A DNA stretch of 64,000 nt from Enterocytospora artemiae (Eukaryota > Microsporidia), in the NCBI GenBank assembly GCA_038659295.1, contig JASNGC010000004.1, forward strand, positions 248,001-312,000. Direction: 5' to 3'. Made by a program: the position numbers and the translations under genes. Below the pieces are notes generated by a model that had not been told where the DNA came from, did not search any database, and saw only the letters and a list, made by a program, of their open reading frames with translations. Of the stretch, positions 56,305 through 64,000 are shown piece by piece. Positions within the stretch are counted from its first letter, which is position 1. Every line of letters starts with the position of its first letter.

Positions 56305-56853
56305 TTACACAAATCTTATGATGAAATACATCACAAAGAATATAGTAAATGTTGCAAGCAAATATCTACTCACATTAATTTGTTCTGGCCTAATCTTTTT
56401 CGAAGCTTCCGTTGTCTCAAGCCTATTTCTCTCCATCTTCTGAATATTCTGTTTCAGAATTCTTTTGTCCGTCTTCATGGACTCTTTAAACTTTATTGCC
56501 ATATTTTTCAATTTTACTGAATTCTTAAGCATTTCTTCCTGAACAAGGCTTTCTGCGGTATCTTCATTGGAATTTGGTCTTATTAATGATTCATTTTTAA
56601 CCGGCATAATTTCGCCATCTTTTATAGCATTTCCTGGTAATGATTCTCGATTCACTGCCAATCCTCCACTGATACTTTGAATAGTATTCAATGCCTCCTC
56701 CCTCATCTTTCCATCCTGAATCGTTTCTGCTATGAGTTTCAATGCTCTGATATTGCTTTTTATCCTTAACTTTTCATCTTCGCTTTGTTTGCGTTCGTTA
56801 AGCAATTTCATTGTGTCCTCTAATATTTCTTTGAAGTTATCGTAGTTGAACAT
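56305..56853 (-). CDS. USE1: Use1-like SNARE, tail-anchored (tentative)
   Basis: This 182-residue protein has a helical charged N-terminal region (about 1-60), a polar linker, a SNARE-like coiled coil (about 105-155: LVQEEMLKNSVKLKNMAIKF then ESMKTDKRILKQNIQKMER) and one C-terminal membrane helix (ISRYLLATFTIFFVMYFIIRF-like, about 162-180). The coiled-coil wording with EEML-x-x-x-x-x-LK-x-x-A resembles Use1, the ER SNARE for Golgi-to-ER return traffic. Sec20 or another tail-anchored SNARE is possible. The ATG follows ACTACCCCCA. Tail anchoring would use the Get/Sgt2 route (see 45.5 kb). Confidence 0.6.
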   Translation of the reverse strand: MFNYDNFKEILEDTMKLLNERKQSEDEKLRIKSNIRALKLIAETIQDGKMREEALNTIQSISGGLAVNRESLPGNAIKDGEIMPVKNESLIRPNSNEDTAESLVQEEMLKNSVKLKNMAIKFKESMKTDKRILKQNIQKMERNRLETTEASKKIRPEQINVSRYLLATFTIFFVMYFIIRFV

Positions 56854-57135
56854 TGGGGGTAGTCCATAATAATTTGCTCTATCCCTTGCATCCTTAAACT
56901 ATAAATAAATTGGAGGCTGCATGATTTCTTACCATTGATTGAACTCGTGAAAACCAGTGCCTTGCAAAACTCACATACAACTTTGTTGATAACTTCAATC
57001 TCGAATAAACAAACATACTGGCAGCCATTTTTTCCAAACCTTCATAACATTTATTTACTATGCATGATATATAGCTTTTTAGGTGTTTTTGTTATGTATA
57101 TTTTTCTCTTCACATCGAATTTTCACCCTTAGTCC

Positions 57136-58155
57136 ATGATTCCAATAGATGATTCATATATTGCACAGAATCCTTACGTATTCACAAAGTATAAAAAATG
57201 TGTATTTGTTGTTGGGGCAGGTATTTCTGTTCCGTCTGGTATCCCTGATTTTCGATCTGGAACTGGGATTTTCCAGAAAATACGTAAGGAACTTCGGGTT
57301 TCGGGAAAAGAGTTCTTCGACTATTCTTTTGGAATGCGGGATAGAGTTCATTATTTTAAATATATTCTTGAAATAAAGCAAATGATCGATGCAGCCATCC
57401 CAAATATAGTCCATCACTTTCTTAATTCCTTTCCTCGCTCTAGAATTTACACACAAAATATCGATGGATTGGAAGAACAAACTGGAATGAGCTTCGTATT
57501 AACTCAAGAAACAAGAGGGGTATACCTTCACGGAAATTTAAATCAGTTATGTTGCCAATATTGTGGAAACAAAGAACCTTTTACTCTTCAGGGCAACAGG
57601 GAAAACCATTCTAGCAATGACCACAAGAATTGTGAAAGTGAAGTAAATCCGCTGAAGCTGCAGCCTTCTGAATTTATTGCAATAAAATGCTCTGAATGTT
57701 TAAAAAGAAACTCCACAGCCTTGATCAATAACAAAAGAAGCAGGCCTATTGGACTGATGCATCCCAATATCATTCATTATAACCAAGCACATCCTCAGGA
57801 CCATTTTATACGATCATTAATACAAAAGGACATATATTTAGACTTGCTTATAGTAATTGGAACCTCTCTAAAGATAGAAGGTGTAAAAAAAATGATTAAA
57901 TTATTTTCAAAATATGCAAAAACTCGAATATATGTAGATCTAAGGCATCCAACGAAAGAATGGAGTGGGATATTCGACTATTTCTATGAAGGAGATTGTC
58001 AAGATTTTGTGAAAGCGATAAATAGAAGCATAAATCTTTTTGATGAGAACGGGCTAGTATTTTCTAAAAAAGCAGAGAAAGATATCTTGAAGAATATTAA
58101 TGTAGTAGCAGTGCAGCCAACTAGTAAGGATTTGGATAGCAGTGACAATGGCTAG
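57136..58155 (+). CDS. HST4: Sirtuin deacetylase, Hst3/Hst4-like
   Basis: This 339-residue NAD-dependent deacetylase has VVGAGISVPSGIPDFRSGTG (about 25-44), YTQNIDGLEEQTG (about 105-117), the catalytic His in VYLHGNLNQL (about 131), two zinc Cys pairs (CCQYC near 140 and CSEC near 185), and LLIVIGTSLKIEGVKKMI (about 240-257). GTSLK-(I/V)-x-GVK and HYNQAHP favour the Hst3/Hst4 group over Sir2 itself. Yeast Hst3/4 deacetylate histone H3 Lys56. The Arg/Ser-rich insert between the zinc pairs is long. The ATG follows TTTCACCCTTAGTCC. Confidence 0.85.
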   Translation: MIPIDDSYIAQNPYVFTKYKKCVFVVGAGISVPSGIPDFRSGTGIFQKIRKELRVSGKEFFDYSFGMRDRVHYFKYILEIKQMIDAAIPNIVHHFLNSFPRSRIYTQNIDGLEEQTGMSFVLTQETRGVYLHGNLNQLCCQYCGNKEPFTLQGNRENHSSNDHKNCESEVNPLKLQPSEFIAIKCSECLKRNSTALINNKRSRPIGLMHPNIIHYNQAHPQDHFIRSLIQKDIYLDLLIVIGTSLKIEGVKKMIKLFSKYAKTRIYVDLRHPTKEWSGIFDYFYEGDCQDFVKAINRSINLFDENGLVFSKKAEKDILKNINVVAVQPTSKDLDSSDNG

Positions 58156-58601
58156 TAGAGTTCAGAGATGGCCTGAAATGGCGAAGCCAAAGTTCATCTA
58201 AAAAAATGAATAAATTATGTTATTATTGTCGAGTCCTTTTATTAAATTATCATTTGTTTTCCACATCTCTATTAATTAAAAGGTGTTGTTTGGTATATAC
58301 TTCTTAATTCGTACCATTTCTTGTATATCTGCTTATTTTTGTATTGTTCTTCTGGTTAATTTGGTAAAAGTCTTGTTTGTTTTGTGAAACCATAAATCGG
58401 AGTTATCTAAATTTATACTTTTCTGCAGTATTAATATATGATTGTTTTAAATTTAGTTACTAGAAATAAACTATAAAAACAAATAAAATATTCATAAGTA
58501 TATCAATATTTTAACATGTGGACGATATTAGGTAATATTTAACTGCAGCCCATTTATTGTTAGTACTATTGATGGAATAAATATGTGAGAATGACAACTT
58601 A
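58156..58601. other. Intergenic, AT-rich
   Basis: This 446-base convergent spacer lies between the sirtuin and the OTU protease. Nothing was recognised apart from AATAAA-type poly(A) signals. Confidence 0.5.
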
Positions 58602-59456
58602 TTATAGCATACTATTTGGAACAATGGAATCGTAGTGGGCATTGCTGTACTTCAAGTATATCGACACGTTGGTAGTATTTGTTGATTCCTGAATGGGATA
58701 TATAATTGATGGGGTATCTGAAAAGATATATATGGTTAAATTAAGATATCGAGCCAACCCTTGAAGGCATAAACTGTCAATCCAAGAATCATGACTCAAT
58801 ATAGCAGTAAATGCAATGTCTAAAACATCAGGCTTACTCATATATAGCATAAAAAACTCAAGATTTTTGAGAATTGTGGCACAAGATAAAATTCTCAAAT
58901 AAGTAACCATAAACATTTTGGCACCTCCTAGCATTTCATCGTAGGAATCATAGTTATTACAAGAAGTAAGAGCCATATTGCTCCAAAAATCCAATAACTC
59001 TCCATTCATTACATCCGACAAATCTTCAACATTAAAAAATCTCCTTCTAAAATCACTATTTTTTAGTAGTAAGTAAATTGCAGACAGAATTGAATGGTAT
59101 CCACAACTTCCATCTCTTGGCATTCCATGAATAGTTCCTGTTTTTACAGTATTTATGGCCTCTCTCATTTCCTTGGTAATTGTCTCATCAGATATGGAGG
59201 TTTCGATTTTTGCAATAAATTCGGTAGCAGACACACAATGGCATTGATTTCGATTGTCCCCATTGATTATAAATCTTTCCATAGATGCTAAAATGTAATG
59301 TTTAGCAAAATCTTTGCTTTTCACCAACTCCAAGCAATATTCTGGATAATTAAGTGATTTAGTTGGTAAAGAATGTATCATATTCTTCAAATAAAAGGCA
59401 GTAAGACATGTAATTAATGATAACAACAGTAATAGTATGAATAATAACTTGATCAT
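58602..59456 (-). CDS. OTU-type cysteine protease with N-terminal signal/anchor
   Basis: This 284-residue protein starts with a strong hydrophobic segment (MIKLLFILLLLLSLITCLTA) that fits a signal peptide or signal anchor. The OTU catalytic box is GMPRDGSCGYHSILSAIY, with Asp near 115 and the nucleophile Cys near 118 (family: DGNCLFRAI). The C-terminal His is in YLKYSNAHYDSIVP near 274 (family: HYDxI). Between them is a helical region of about 140 residues. OTU enzymes remove ubiquitin or ubiquitin-like modifiers. A secretory signal on a deubiquitinase is unusual; export to host cytosol or an ER-lumen role are both possible. The start follows GCCCCCTCATTATCAAA. Confidence 0.72.
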   Translation of the reverse strand: MIKLLFILLLLLSLITCLTAFYLKNMIHSLPTKSLNYPEYCLELVKSKDFAKHYILASMERFIINGDNRNQCHCVSATEFIAKIETSISDETITKEMREAINTVKTGTIHGMPRDGSCGYHSILSAIYLLLKNSDFRRRFFNVEDLSDVMNGELLDFWSNMALTSCNNYDSYDEMLGGAKMFMVTYLRILSCATILKNLEFFMLYMSKPDVLDIAFTAILSHDSWIDSLCLQGLARYLNLTIYIFSDTPSIIYPIQESTNTTNVSIYLKYSNAHYDSIVPNSML

Positions 59457-59923
59457 TTTGATAATGAGGGGGCATAAGTTGTTATTATCAAGATTACATT
59501 TTTTAATTAATTATTAAATACAAAAAATTATGAGATATATCTGGTTTTCTATAGTATATGTATCAGAAACAACTGATCAGAGTTTATTAATATATCACCT
59601 ATACAATTCAGAAAATACAATATGAAAAAGTATAGCCATATATTTGAGGTAAAATAGTCATCTGCAATGGCATAGAAATCCTAACACTACAATCCATCAG
59701 GGCTCATTTTTTGAAAAATACCGAAACTAACAAAGTATTATATGATGATGTCTTTCTACATCCATTTTGACTCACTTATACTTCTAAAACAAATTTATTG
59801 TCATAAAATTATTCTTGCAACATAAACAGCATGTCTCGGTATAACCGCATTCAACATCTAACAGTAATAAATGTATCAGAACTGTTCTTAGTTTAAAGCA
59901 AAAATAAAATACACCTCCATAAA
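59457..59923. other. Intergenic, AT-rich
   Basis: This 467-base spacer shows nothing recognisable except the CCC box of the OTU gene just beyond its left end and AATAAA-type signals near the RPA2 stop. Confidence 0.5.
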
Positions 59924-62900
59924 TTATCTTACATCTAATTCTACTTTTATATTCATAGCAGCTAACTCACTACAAAGATATTTAAACACATAGGGCAACT
60001 CAACTAGTTTATACTGGCCACTTTTGCATATACAGCTTGATTTTCCACCACGAATCGTCTTTCCCTGACTGAACAAAATAGACTTACACTTACAACAATA
60101 CGTGAATACATGCTTATCCGAGCAATTCATAAGCCTATCTTTCAAAACAGCAGCTGTTCCATGCGCTATGACAGCATCTCTTTCCATCTCTCCAAACCTG
60201 ATACCACCCTTATGCTTTCTTCCTCCAACAGGCTGATGAGTTGTTGATACAACAGCTCCATTAGTTCTCACTTGAAATTTATCATTAACCATATGACGCA
60301 ACCTCTGGTAATAAACCACACCTATGAAAATATCTGTTTTTAGCTCCACCCCTGTAATACCTGAATACATCGGTTCATTCCCATAATAGTTGTATCCACA
60401 TTTTTTAAGCTCTTCACCTACGTTAACAGCAGTCAGTCCAGAGTTGTTTTGTTCGGAAGATTTAATATCCTCAAAATATACCGACTTTTGAAAGGGTGTA
60501 GAGTCGCATTCTTTGCCAAGGATAGTACTGCTCTTTCCACACATACTCTCAAGCAACATTCCAATCGTCATCCTAGAAGGAAACGCATGGGGATTAATGA
60601 TTATATCGGGCTTAATTCCATGCTCGGTATATGGCATATCTACCTCTGGCCAGAGAAAACTACATACCCCCTTTTGACCATGCCTACTACAGAACTTATC
60701 TCCTATATTGGCCTTTCTGCTTACTCTCAATGTGATATTTACATTATTCCCTGTCTCATTGGTAAAAATTCTTACCTTGTCTACTACACAGTCATCTGTT
60801 CCATGATATTTTTCTAATCTCACCTTTCCACTTTCATCCTTATAAATCACGAGAGTGCTGCTTGGTTCTATTTTACTACCCACAAACGGAGTATACACAA
60901 TAGAATCATTTTTACCTAACTCGATTTTTTCGGTTTTATAAATGTAGGAGCTAAATAATCCTCGTTCATCAGATGCCTTGTTGATGATAACAGCATCTTC
61001 CATATCATAAGCAGTATACGAAACTACAGCAACTATACAGTTGTATCCAATAGGATAGTCTCTAAATATATCATGGCAGTTTGTACGTACTGTTGGATGT
61101 TGCAGATAATTTATGAGATAACTCTTATTATCCGTACGAGCATGGCTATTATAGGCAGGAAGTCCCATAGCTTGTTTCGCCATCTGACACTGATACATAT
61201 TTCTTGGTGATGGATTGTAATCAGCAAAAGAAATACAGGCTGCAACAGAAGAAAACATATTCATGTTATCAATTTCTCTGTATTTGTAACGAAAAATATC
61301 GTGTGTCAATTCTTGGTCGTTTATACTTCCTTTAGAGCCACCATCTCCATCATATATGTCTTTGCTCACAAAATCAGCAAGTTGGATATCTAAAAATACT
61401 TGTTCCTTCATTCCTATAAGCTCTACTCGATTATCGGACAGGTTAATCACAGGTCTCATAAGTCGGCTGATTTGGTCAAAAATATAAATTGCCTCATAAA
61501 TTCGGCTTCCATGATCATAGCATATTTCCACACTCAGATCATTAATTCTTCGAAATTTCCTAAGTTTTTCTGTAAGCTCAGCCGGCTCACACGTCGTTCC
61601 TAAGACTTTTCCATTGTAAAATACCGGAACACCTGCAATATCCATATCTGGATTCACTCCAAATTCGTAGAAAATATTCGAGAAGGGTGAAAGAAGAGAT
61701 CCTTTACAACTCAGCAGAGAATTGCATGTATTAGTCAGGCTACAGCCCTGTGTCAAGTGTAACAGCAGTCCACAGGGTGACCCATCGGGTGTATGAATAG
61801 GACATAGAAATCCAAAAGATTCAGGTCTAAGTTTTCTAACGGTCGTAATCTTTAAAGTGGTGAAAAACGCTCCCCTGGAAACAGATTGGAAATGTGAAGC
61901 AAATCTCCAAAAATTAATTCGTTCAGCCATAATCGTAAATCCTGCCATTTGCAACAAATCAGAGCATGAATATGTGGTGATATTTCCTGTGGAAAGAAAT
62001 TTTCGGAGTTTCAGACCAATATTAAAATCAAGTCCATCAAAAATCTTTTTAATTTTAGTTAAATAGTTTGGGCTTAGCTCTCCATCAAAAGCTTCGGCCA
62101 TTTCCGTCGTATTTATCGAAGTTGTGGTGGACATATTGCTGGTAGTGCTCAGCTCCTCCCCATCATCTTCTAGAATCTTTTTGCTATCTCTTCGTATCAA
62201 TCCCAACACTTTTCGACTAAAAATCTTCTTAATCTCTTCCAATTTTTCTTTTACAACGAGAGGAATCAACTGTGCCTCTGTGTACAGTTCATGATTGGAT
62301 GGTAGATCAATATTGTCCGGCTCTATCAATCCATCAACGCACTTCAACAACTTTTTAATTCCCATAATTATACAGTTGAATTTATCCTCATTCTTATCCA
62401 AATGGACTAGAATCCGTTTTAAAAACTCTTTTCCACAGGAAATTGGATCCTCTATTTTTATAATATGTTTAAAACGATTTCCAAGATATGAGAGTGATTC
62501 TCTCTGGGAAAAACATTCTGAATCAGATATTTTATGAAGAAGTTGTAAAATTCGATGGTCTTGATCCAATTTGAAATACAAGTCCTCATCGGTTGTAGGC
62601 TTCAGAGCCCTTAAAAGTAAAACCACCGGAATAAGATATATTCTCTTGTATAGATACAGTTTGAAGTGAATATTTCCGTCATTACAGTATTTGATCTCAT
62701 TCTTCTGACCTATTTCATCGTCTCCAACTGTTCTGATAGCAACAGTGTAATCTGAATATGTTGAATCGTTAGATTTGGACTTAAAGGCAAAGAGATGGTT
62801 CCTTTTCCATGCAACATGAAATCTAACCACTCTATCGTACCCAGACACTATGAAGTAACCTCCACACTCTGTAGAATGCTCATTCATATCAAATAGCTCC

Positions 62901-63250
62901 CTCTCGGACTTTCCTTTAAGATGGCACAGATCTGACTTCAACATAATAGGAAACGTACCCGCAGGTTTGAAATCACTAAATAAAACACTTCCATTAAATG
63001 TGAGATTAACCTTCAGAAACATAGATCCACCATATGTTAGGCTCTGCTCTCTGCATTCATAAGGTAAGAGTCTTCTATCTACAACATTTGTCAGTTTTAG
63101 TGGTTGATGGATTTGAATCTGTTCGAAAGAAAGTCTTAAATTCTTAAAATCCAGTGCTGATGTCTTTGAAACCACATTGTCTATAATGTTTCTCTCAAAA
63201 AGCGCATTAAATTGCTCGATATGCATATGTCCAATTTCAGAGCTTTTCAT
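59924..63250 (-). CDS. RPA2: RNA polymerase I second-largest subunit (Rpa2/Rpa135)
   Basis: This 1108-residue protein is a beta-like subunit. The N-terminal lobe has PIMLKSDLCHLKGKSERELF and ECGGYFIVSGYDRVVRF, matching Rpa135. The fork and hybrid-binding region includes GFLCPIHTPDGSPCGLLLHL; GDKFCSRHGQKGV marks the hybrid-binding core. YSGITGVELKTDIFIGVVYYQRL and GGRKHKGGIRFGEMERDAVIAHG lie near the C-terminus, followed by a zinc ribbon (YCCKCKSILF then SSCICKSG). RPA135-type phrases early in the chain separate it from the Pol II and Pol III homologues. It copies ribosomal DNA in the nucleolus. The ATG at 63250 follows TTTTTTCCCCA. Confidence 0.93.
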   Translation of the reverse strand: MKSSEIGHMHIEQFNALFERNIIDNVVSKTSALDFKNLRLSFEQIQIHQPLKLTNVVDRRLLPYECREQSLTYGGSMFLKVNLTFNGSVLFSDFKPAGTFPIMLKSDLCHLKGKSERELFDMNEHSTECGGYFIVSGYDRVVRFHVAWKRNHLFAFKSKSNDSTYSDYTVAIRTVGDDEIGQKNEIKYCNDGNIHFKLYLYKRIYLIPVVLLLRALKPTTDEDLYFKLDQDHRILQLLHKISDSECFSQRESLSYLGNRFKHIIKIEDPISCGKEFLKRILVHLDKNEDKFNCIIMGIKKLLKCVDGLIEPDNIDLPSNHELYTEAQLIPLVVKEKLEEIKKIFSRKVLGLIRRDSKKILEDDGEELSTTSNMSTTTSINTTEMAEAFDGELSPNYLTKIKKIFDGLDFNIGLKLRKFLSTGNITTYSCSDLLQMAGFTIMAERINFWRFASHFQSVSRGAFFTTLKITTVRKLRPESFGFLCPIHTPDGSPCGLLLHLTQGCSLTNTCNSLLSCKGSLLSPFSNIFYEFGVNPDMDIAGVPVFYNGKVLGTTCEPAELTEKLRKFRRINDLSVEICYDHGSRIYEAIYIFDQISRLMRPVINLSDNRVELIGMKEQVFLDIQLADFVSKDIYDGDGGSKGSINDQELTHDIFRYKYREIDNMNMFSSVAACISFADYNPSPRNMYQCQMAKQAMGLPAYNSHARTDNKSYLINYLQHPTVRTNCHDIFRDYPIGYNCIVAVVSYTAYDMEDAVIINKASDERGLFSSYIYKTEKIELGKNDSIVYTPFVGSKIEPSSTLVIYKDESGKVRLEKYHGTDDCVVDKVRIFTNETGNNVNITLRVSRKANIGDKFCSRHGQKGVCSFLWPEVDMPYTEHGIKPDIIINPHAFPSRMTIGMLLESMCGKSSTILGKECDSTPFQKSVYFEDIKSSEQNNSGLTAVNVGEELKKCGYNYYGNEPMYSGITGVELKTDIFIGVVYYQRLRHMVNDKFQVRTNGAVVSTTHQPVGGRKHKGGIRFGEMERDAVIAHGTAAVLKDRLMNCSDKHVFTYCCKCKSILFSQGKTIRGGKSSCICKSGQYKLVELPYVFKYLCSELAAMNIKVELDVR

Positions 63251-63597
63251 TGGGGAAAAAATTTCCAAAAAAGATATTTTAGAAATTAAAATTTATAGGG
63301 AATATGTAAAAGTACTGAAAGAATTTGGTTGTTGATAGATGATGGACCTGCCAAATCATATGTGATACTTGCACTTAAACTATTATGAAAAAAATTTAGT
63401 ACAATGACTATAACACATGATTTGTTGAACAAGGAGAAGCACTTAAAACTGTTTGTCTAATCAATGGATTCCGAATATTGTTTTAAAGAGGTCTTTTTAT
63501 TCGATCACTTAACAAGTATATGAGTCATTGATAATCTATTTCAAACCACACCATAAGGTGTAAAGATGGTACAGACGTTAAATCTACGTTGAATTTA
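63251..63597. other. Intergenic, AT-rich
   Basis: This 347-base spacer lies between the RPA2 start and the Rsa4 stop. Nothing was recognised. Confidence 0.5.
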
Positions 63598-64000
63598 TTA
63601 ATTAAAAAAATATACTTTGGAATTTTTTAGTCCTGCAACCAAGTAACCATTGCTATAATCAAAGTCATAAACCTCATCGTCAACCACCAAATCACTTATA
63701 CATTTGCTCTGACTTACCCTGTACATTCTAATTGTCTTATCTTTGGAGCATGATATTACCAAATCAGAATAAAACTTTACTTTATAAACAAAACCCACAT
63801 GAAAGTATGTTCCCAAGATAGCGCCAGTCTCCAAATTCCAAACCTTTACTGTTTTATCAAAACTTCCACTGGCAAAATTAATTCCATTTGGAGAAACGGA
63901 AATAGAAATAACCTCTCGTTTATGGAATGATCTATTCCTGACCTGAAAATTCTTCCAGATAATAATCTGACCTGAATCTTCTCCGCTAATCATAAAATGA
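63598..64000 (-). CDS. RSA4: Rsa4/NLE1 (Notchless), C-terminal part (runs off the right edge)
   Basis: The last 130-odd residues of a WD40 protein; the frame continues past the window edge, so the N-terminus is not here. Repeats read MISGEDSGQIIIW, ISVSPNGINFASGSFDKTVKVWN, HVGFVYKVKFYSDLVISCSKDKTIRMYRV and DDEVYDFDYSNGYLVAGLKNSKVYFF. The phrases ASGSFDKTVKVW and HVG-x-VY-x-V-x-x-x-x-D-x-x-x-SxSKD are the Rsa4/NLE1 wording. Rsa4 docks on the pre-60S particle and is released by Rea1. Another WD40 protein is possible but less likely. Confidence 0.78.
   Translation of the reverse strand, partial: HFMISGEDSGQIIIWKNFQVRNRSFHKREVISISVSPNGINFASGSFDKTVKVWNLETGAILGTYFHVGFVYKVKFYSDLVISCSKDKTIRMYRVSQSKCISDLVVDDEVYDFDYSNGYLVAGLKNSKVYFFN

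Overview
The window looks like nuclear DNA from a microsporidian. I see compact single-exon eukaryotic genes, very short intergenic spacers in most places, and a CCC (or longer C-run) element 0 to about 15 bases before the start codon of most genes. That element is the known microsporidian promoter/start signal, and I used it to pick start codons. Protein families are eukaryotic throughout (TAF11, RBX1, YKT6, RNA polymerase I and III subunits, Hsp70, Hsp104, a sirtuin) and often short for their families. I cannot name the species.

Layout. 1-5 kb: a truncated membrane protein, small unknown genes, ribosomal protein eL33 and the mRNA 3'-end factor Rna14. 5.3-9.6 kb: an AT-rich stretch with almost no gene. 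9.6-30 kb: a dense block with a USP7-like deubiquitinase, phosphomannomutase, a secreted protein with an internal duplication, TAF11, Yip1, an amino-acid permease, an MCM8-like helicase, RBX1, a DH-PH-CNH RhoGEF, YKT6 and Hsp70. 30.2-31.7 kb: a 504-bp inverted repeat carrying two copies of ribosomal protein eL22. 31.8-42.4 kb: V-ATPase c'', tRNA-Thr, Nse1-like, Rrp7-like, Spb4, an ABC half-transporter and the Pol III largest subunit. 43-64 kb: a looser, more AT-rich region with a membrane-anchored adenylate kinase, TRAPP Trs23, an Sgt2-like TPR protein, Per1, Hsp104, membrane proteins, a broken or frameshifted permease, a Use1-like SNARE, a sirtuin, a signal-bearing OTU protease, the Pol I second subunit, and the end of Rsa4/NLE1.

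Functional themes are transcription (Pol I, Pol III, TFIID, 3'-end processing), ribosome assembly (Spb4, Rrp7-like, Rsa4), secretory traffic and GPI/mannose metabolism (Yip1, Ykt6, Use1, Trs23, PMM, Per1), ubiquitin handling (USP7, RBX1, OTU) and heat shock. hsp70 and hsp104 both carry perfect three-unit heat-shock elements.

The least expected signals are: short candidate introns starting GTATA, two of them near the 3' ends of membrane-protein genes with last exons of about 33 codons; a small spliced coding stretch that has the CCC box but no ATG; a head-to-head inverted duplication of eL22; and two signal-bearing proteins that may face the host. Gene names rest on motif recognition by eye; no search or alignment was run.
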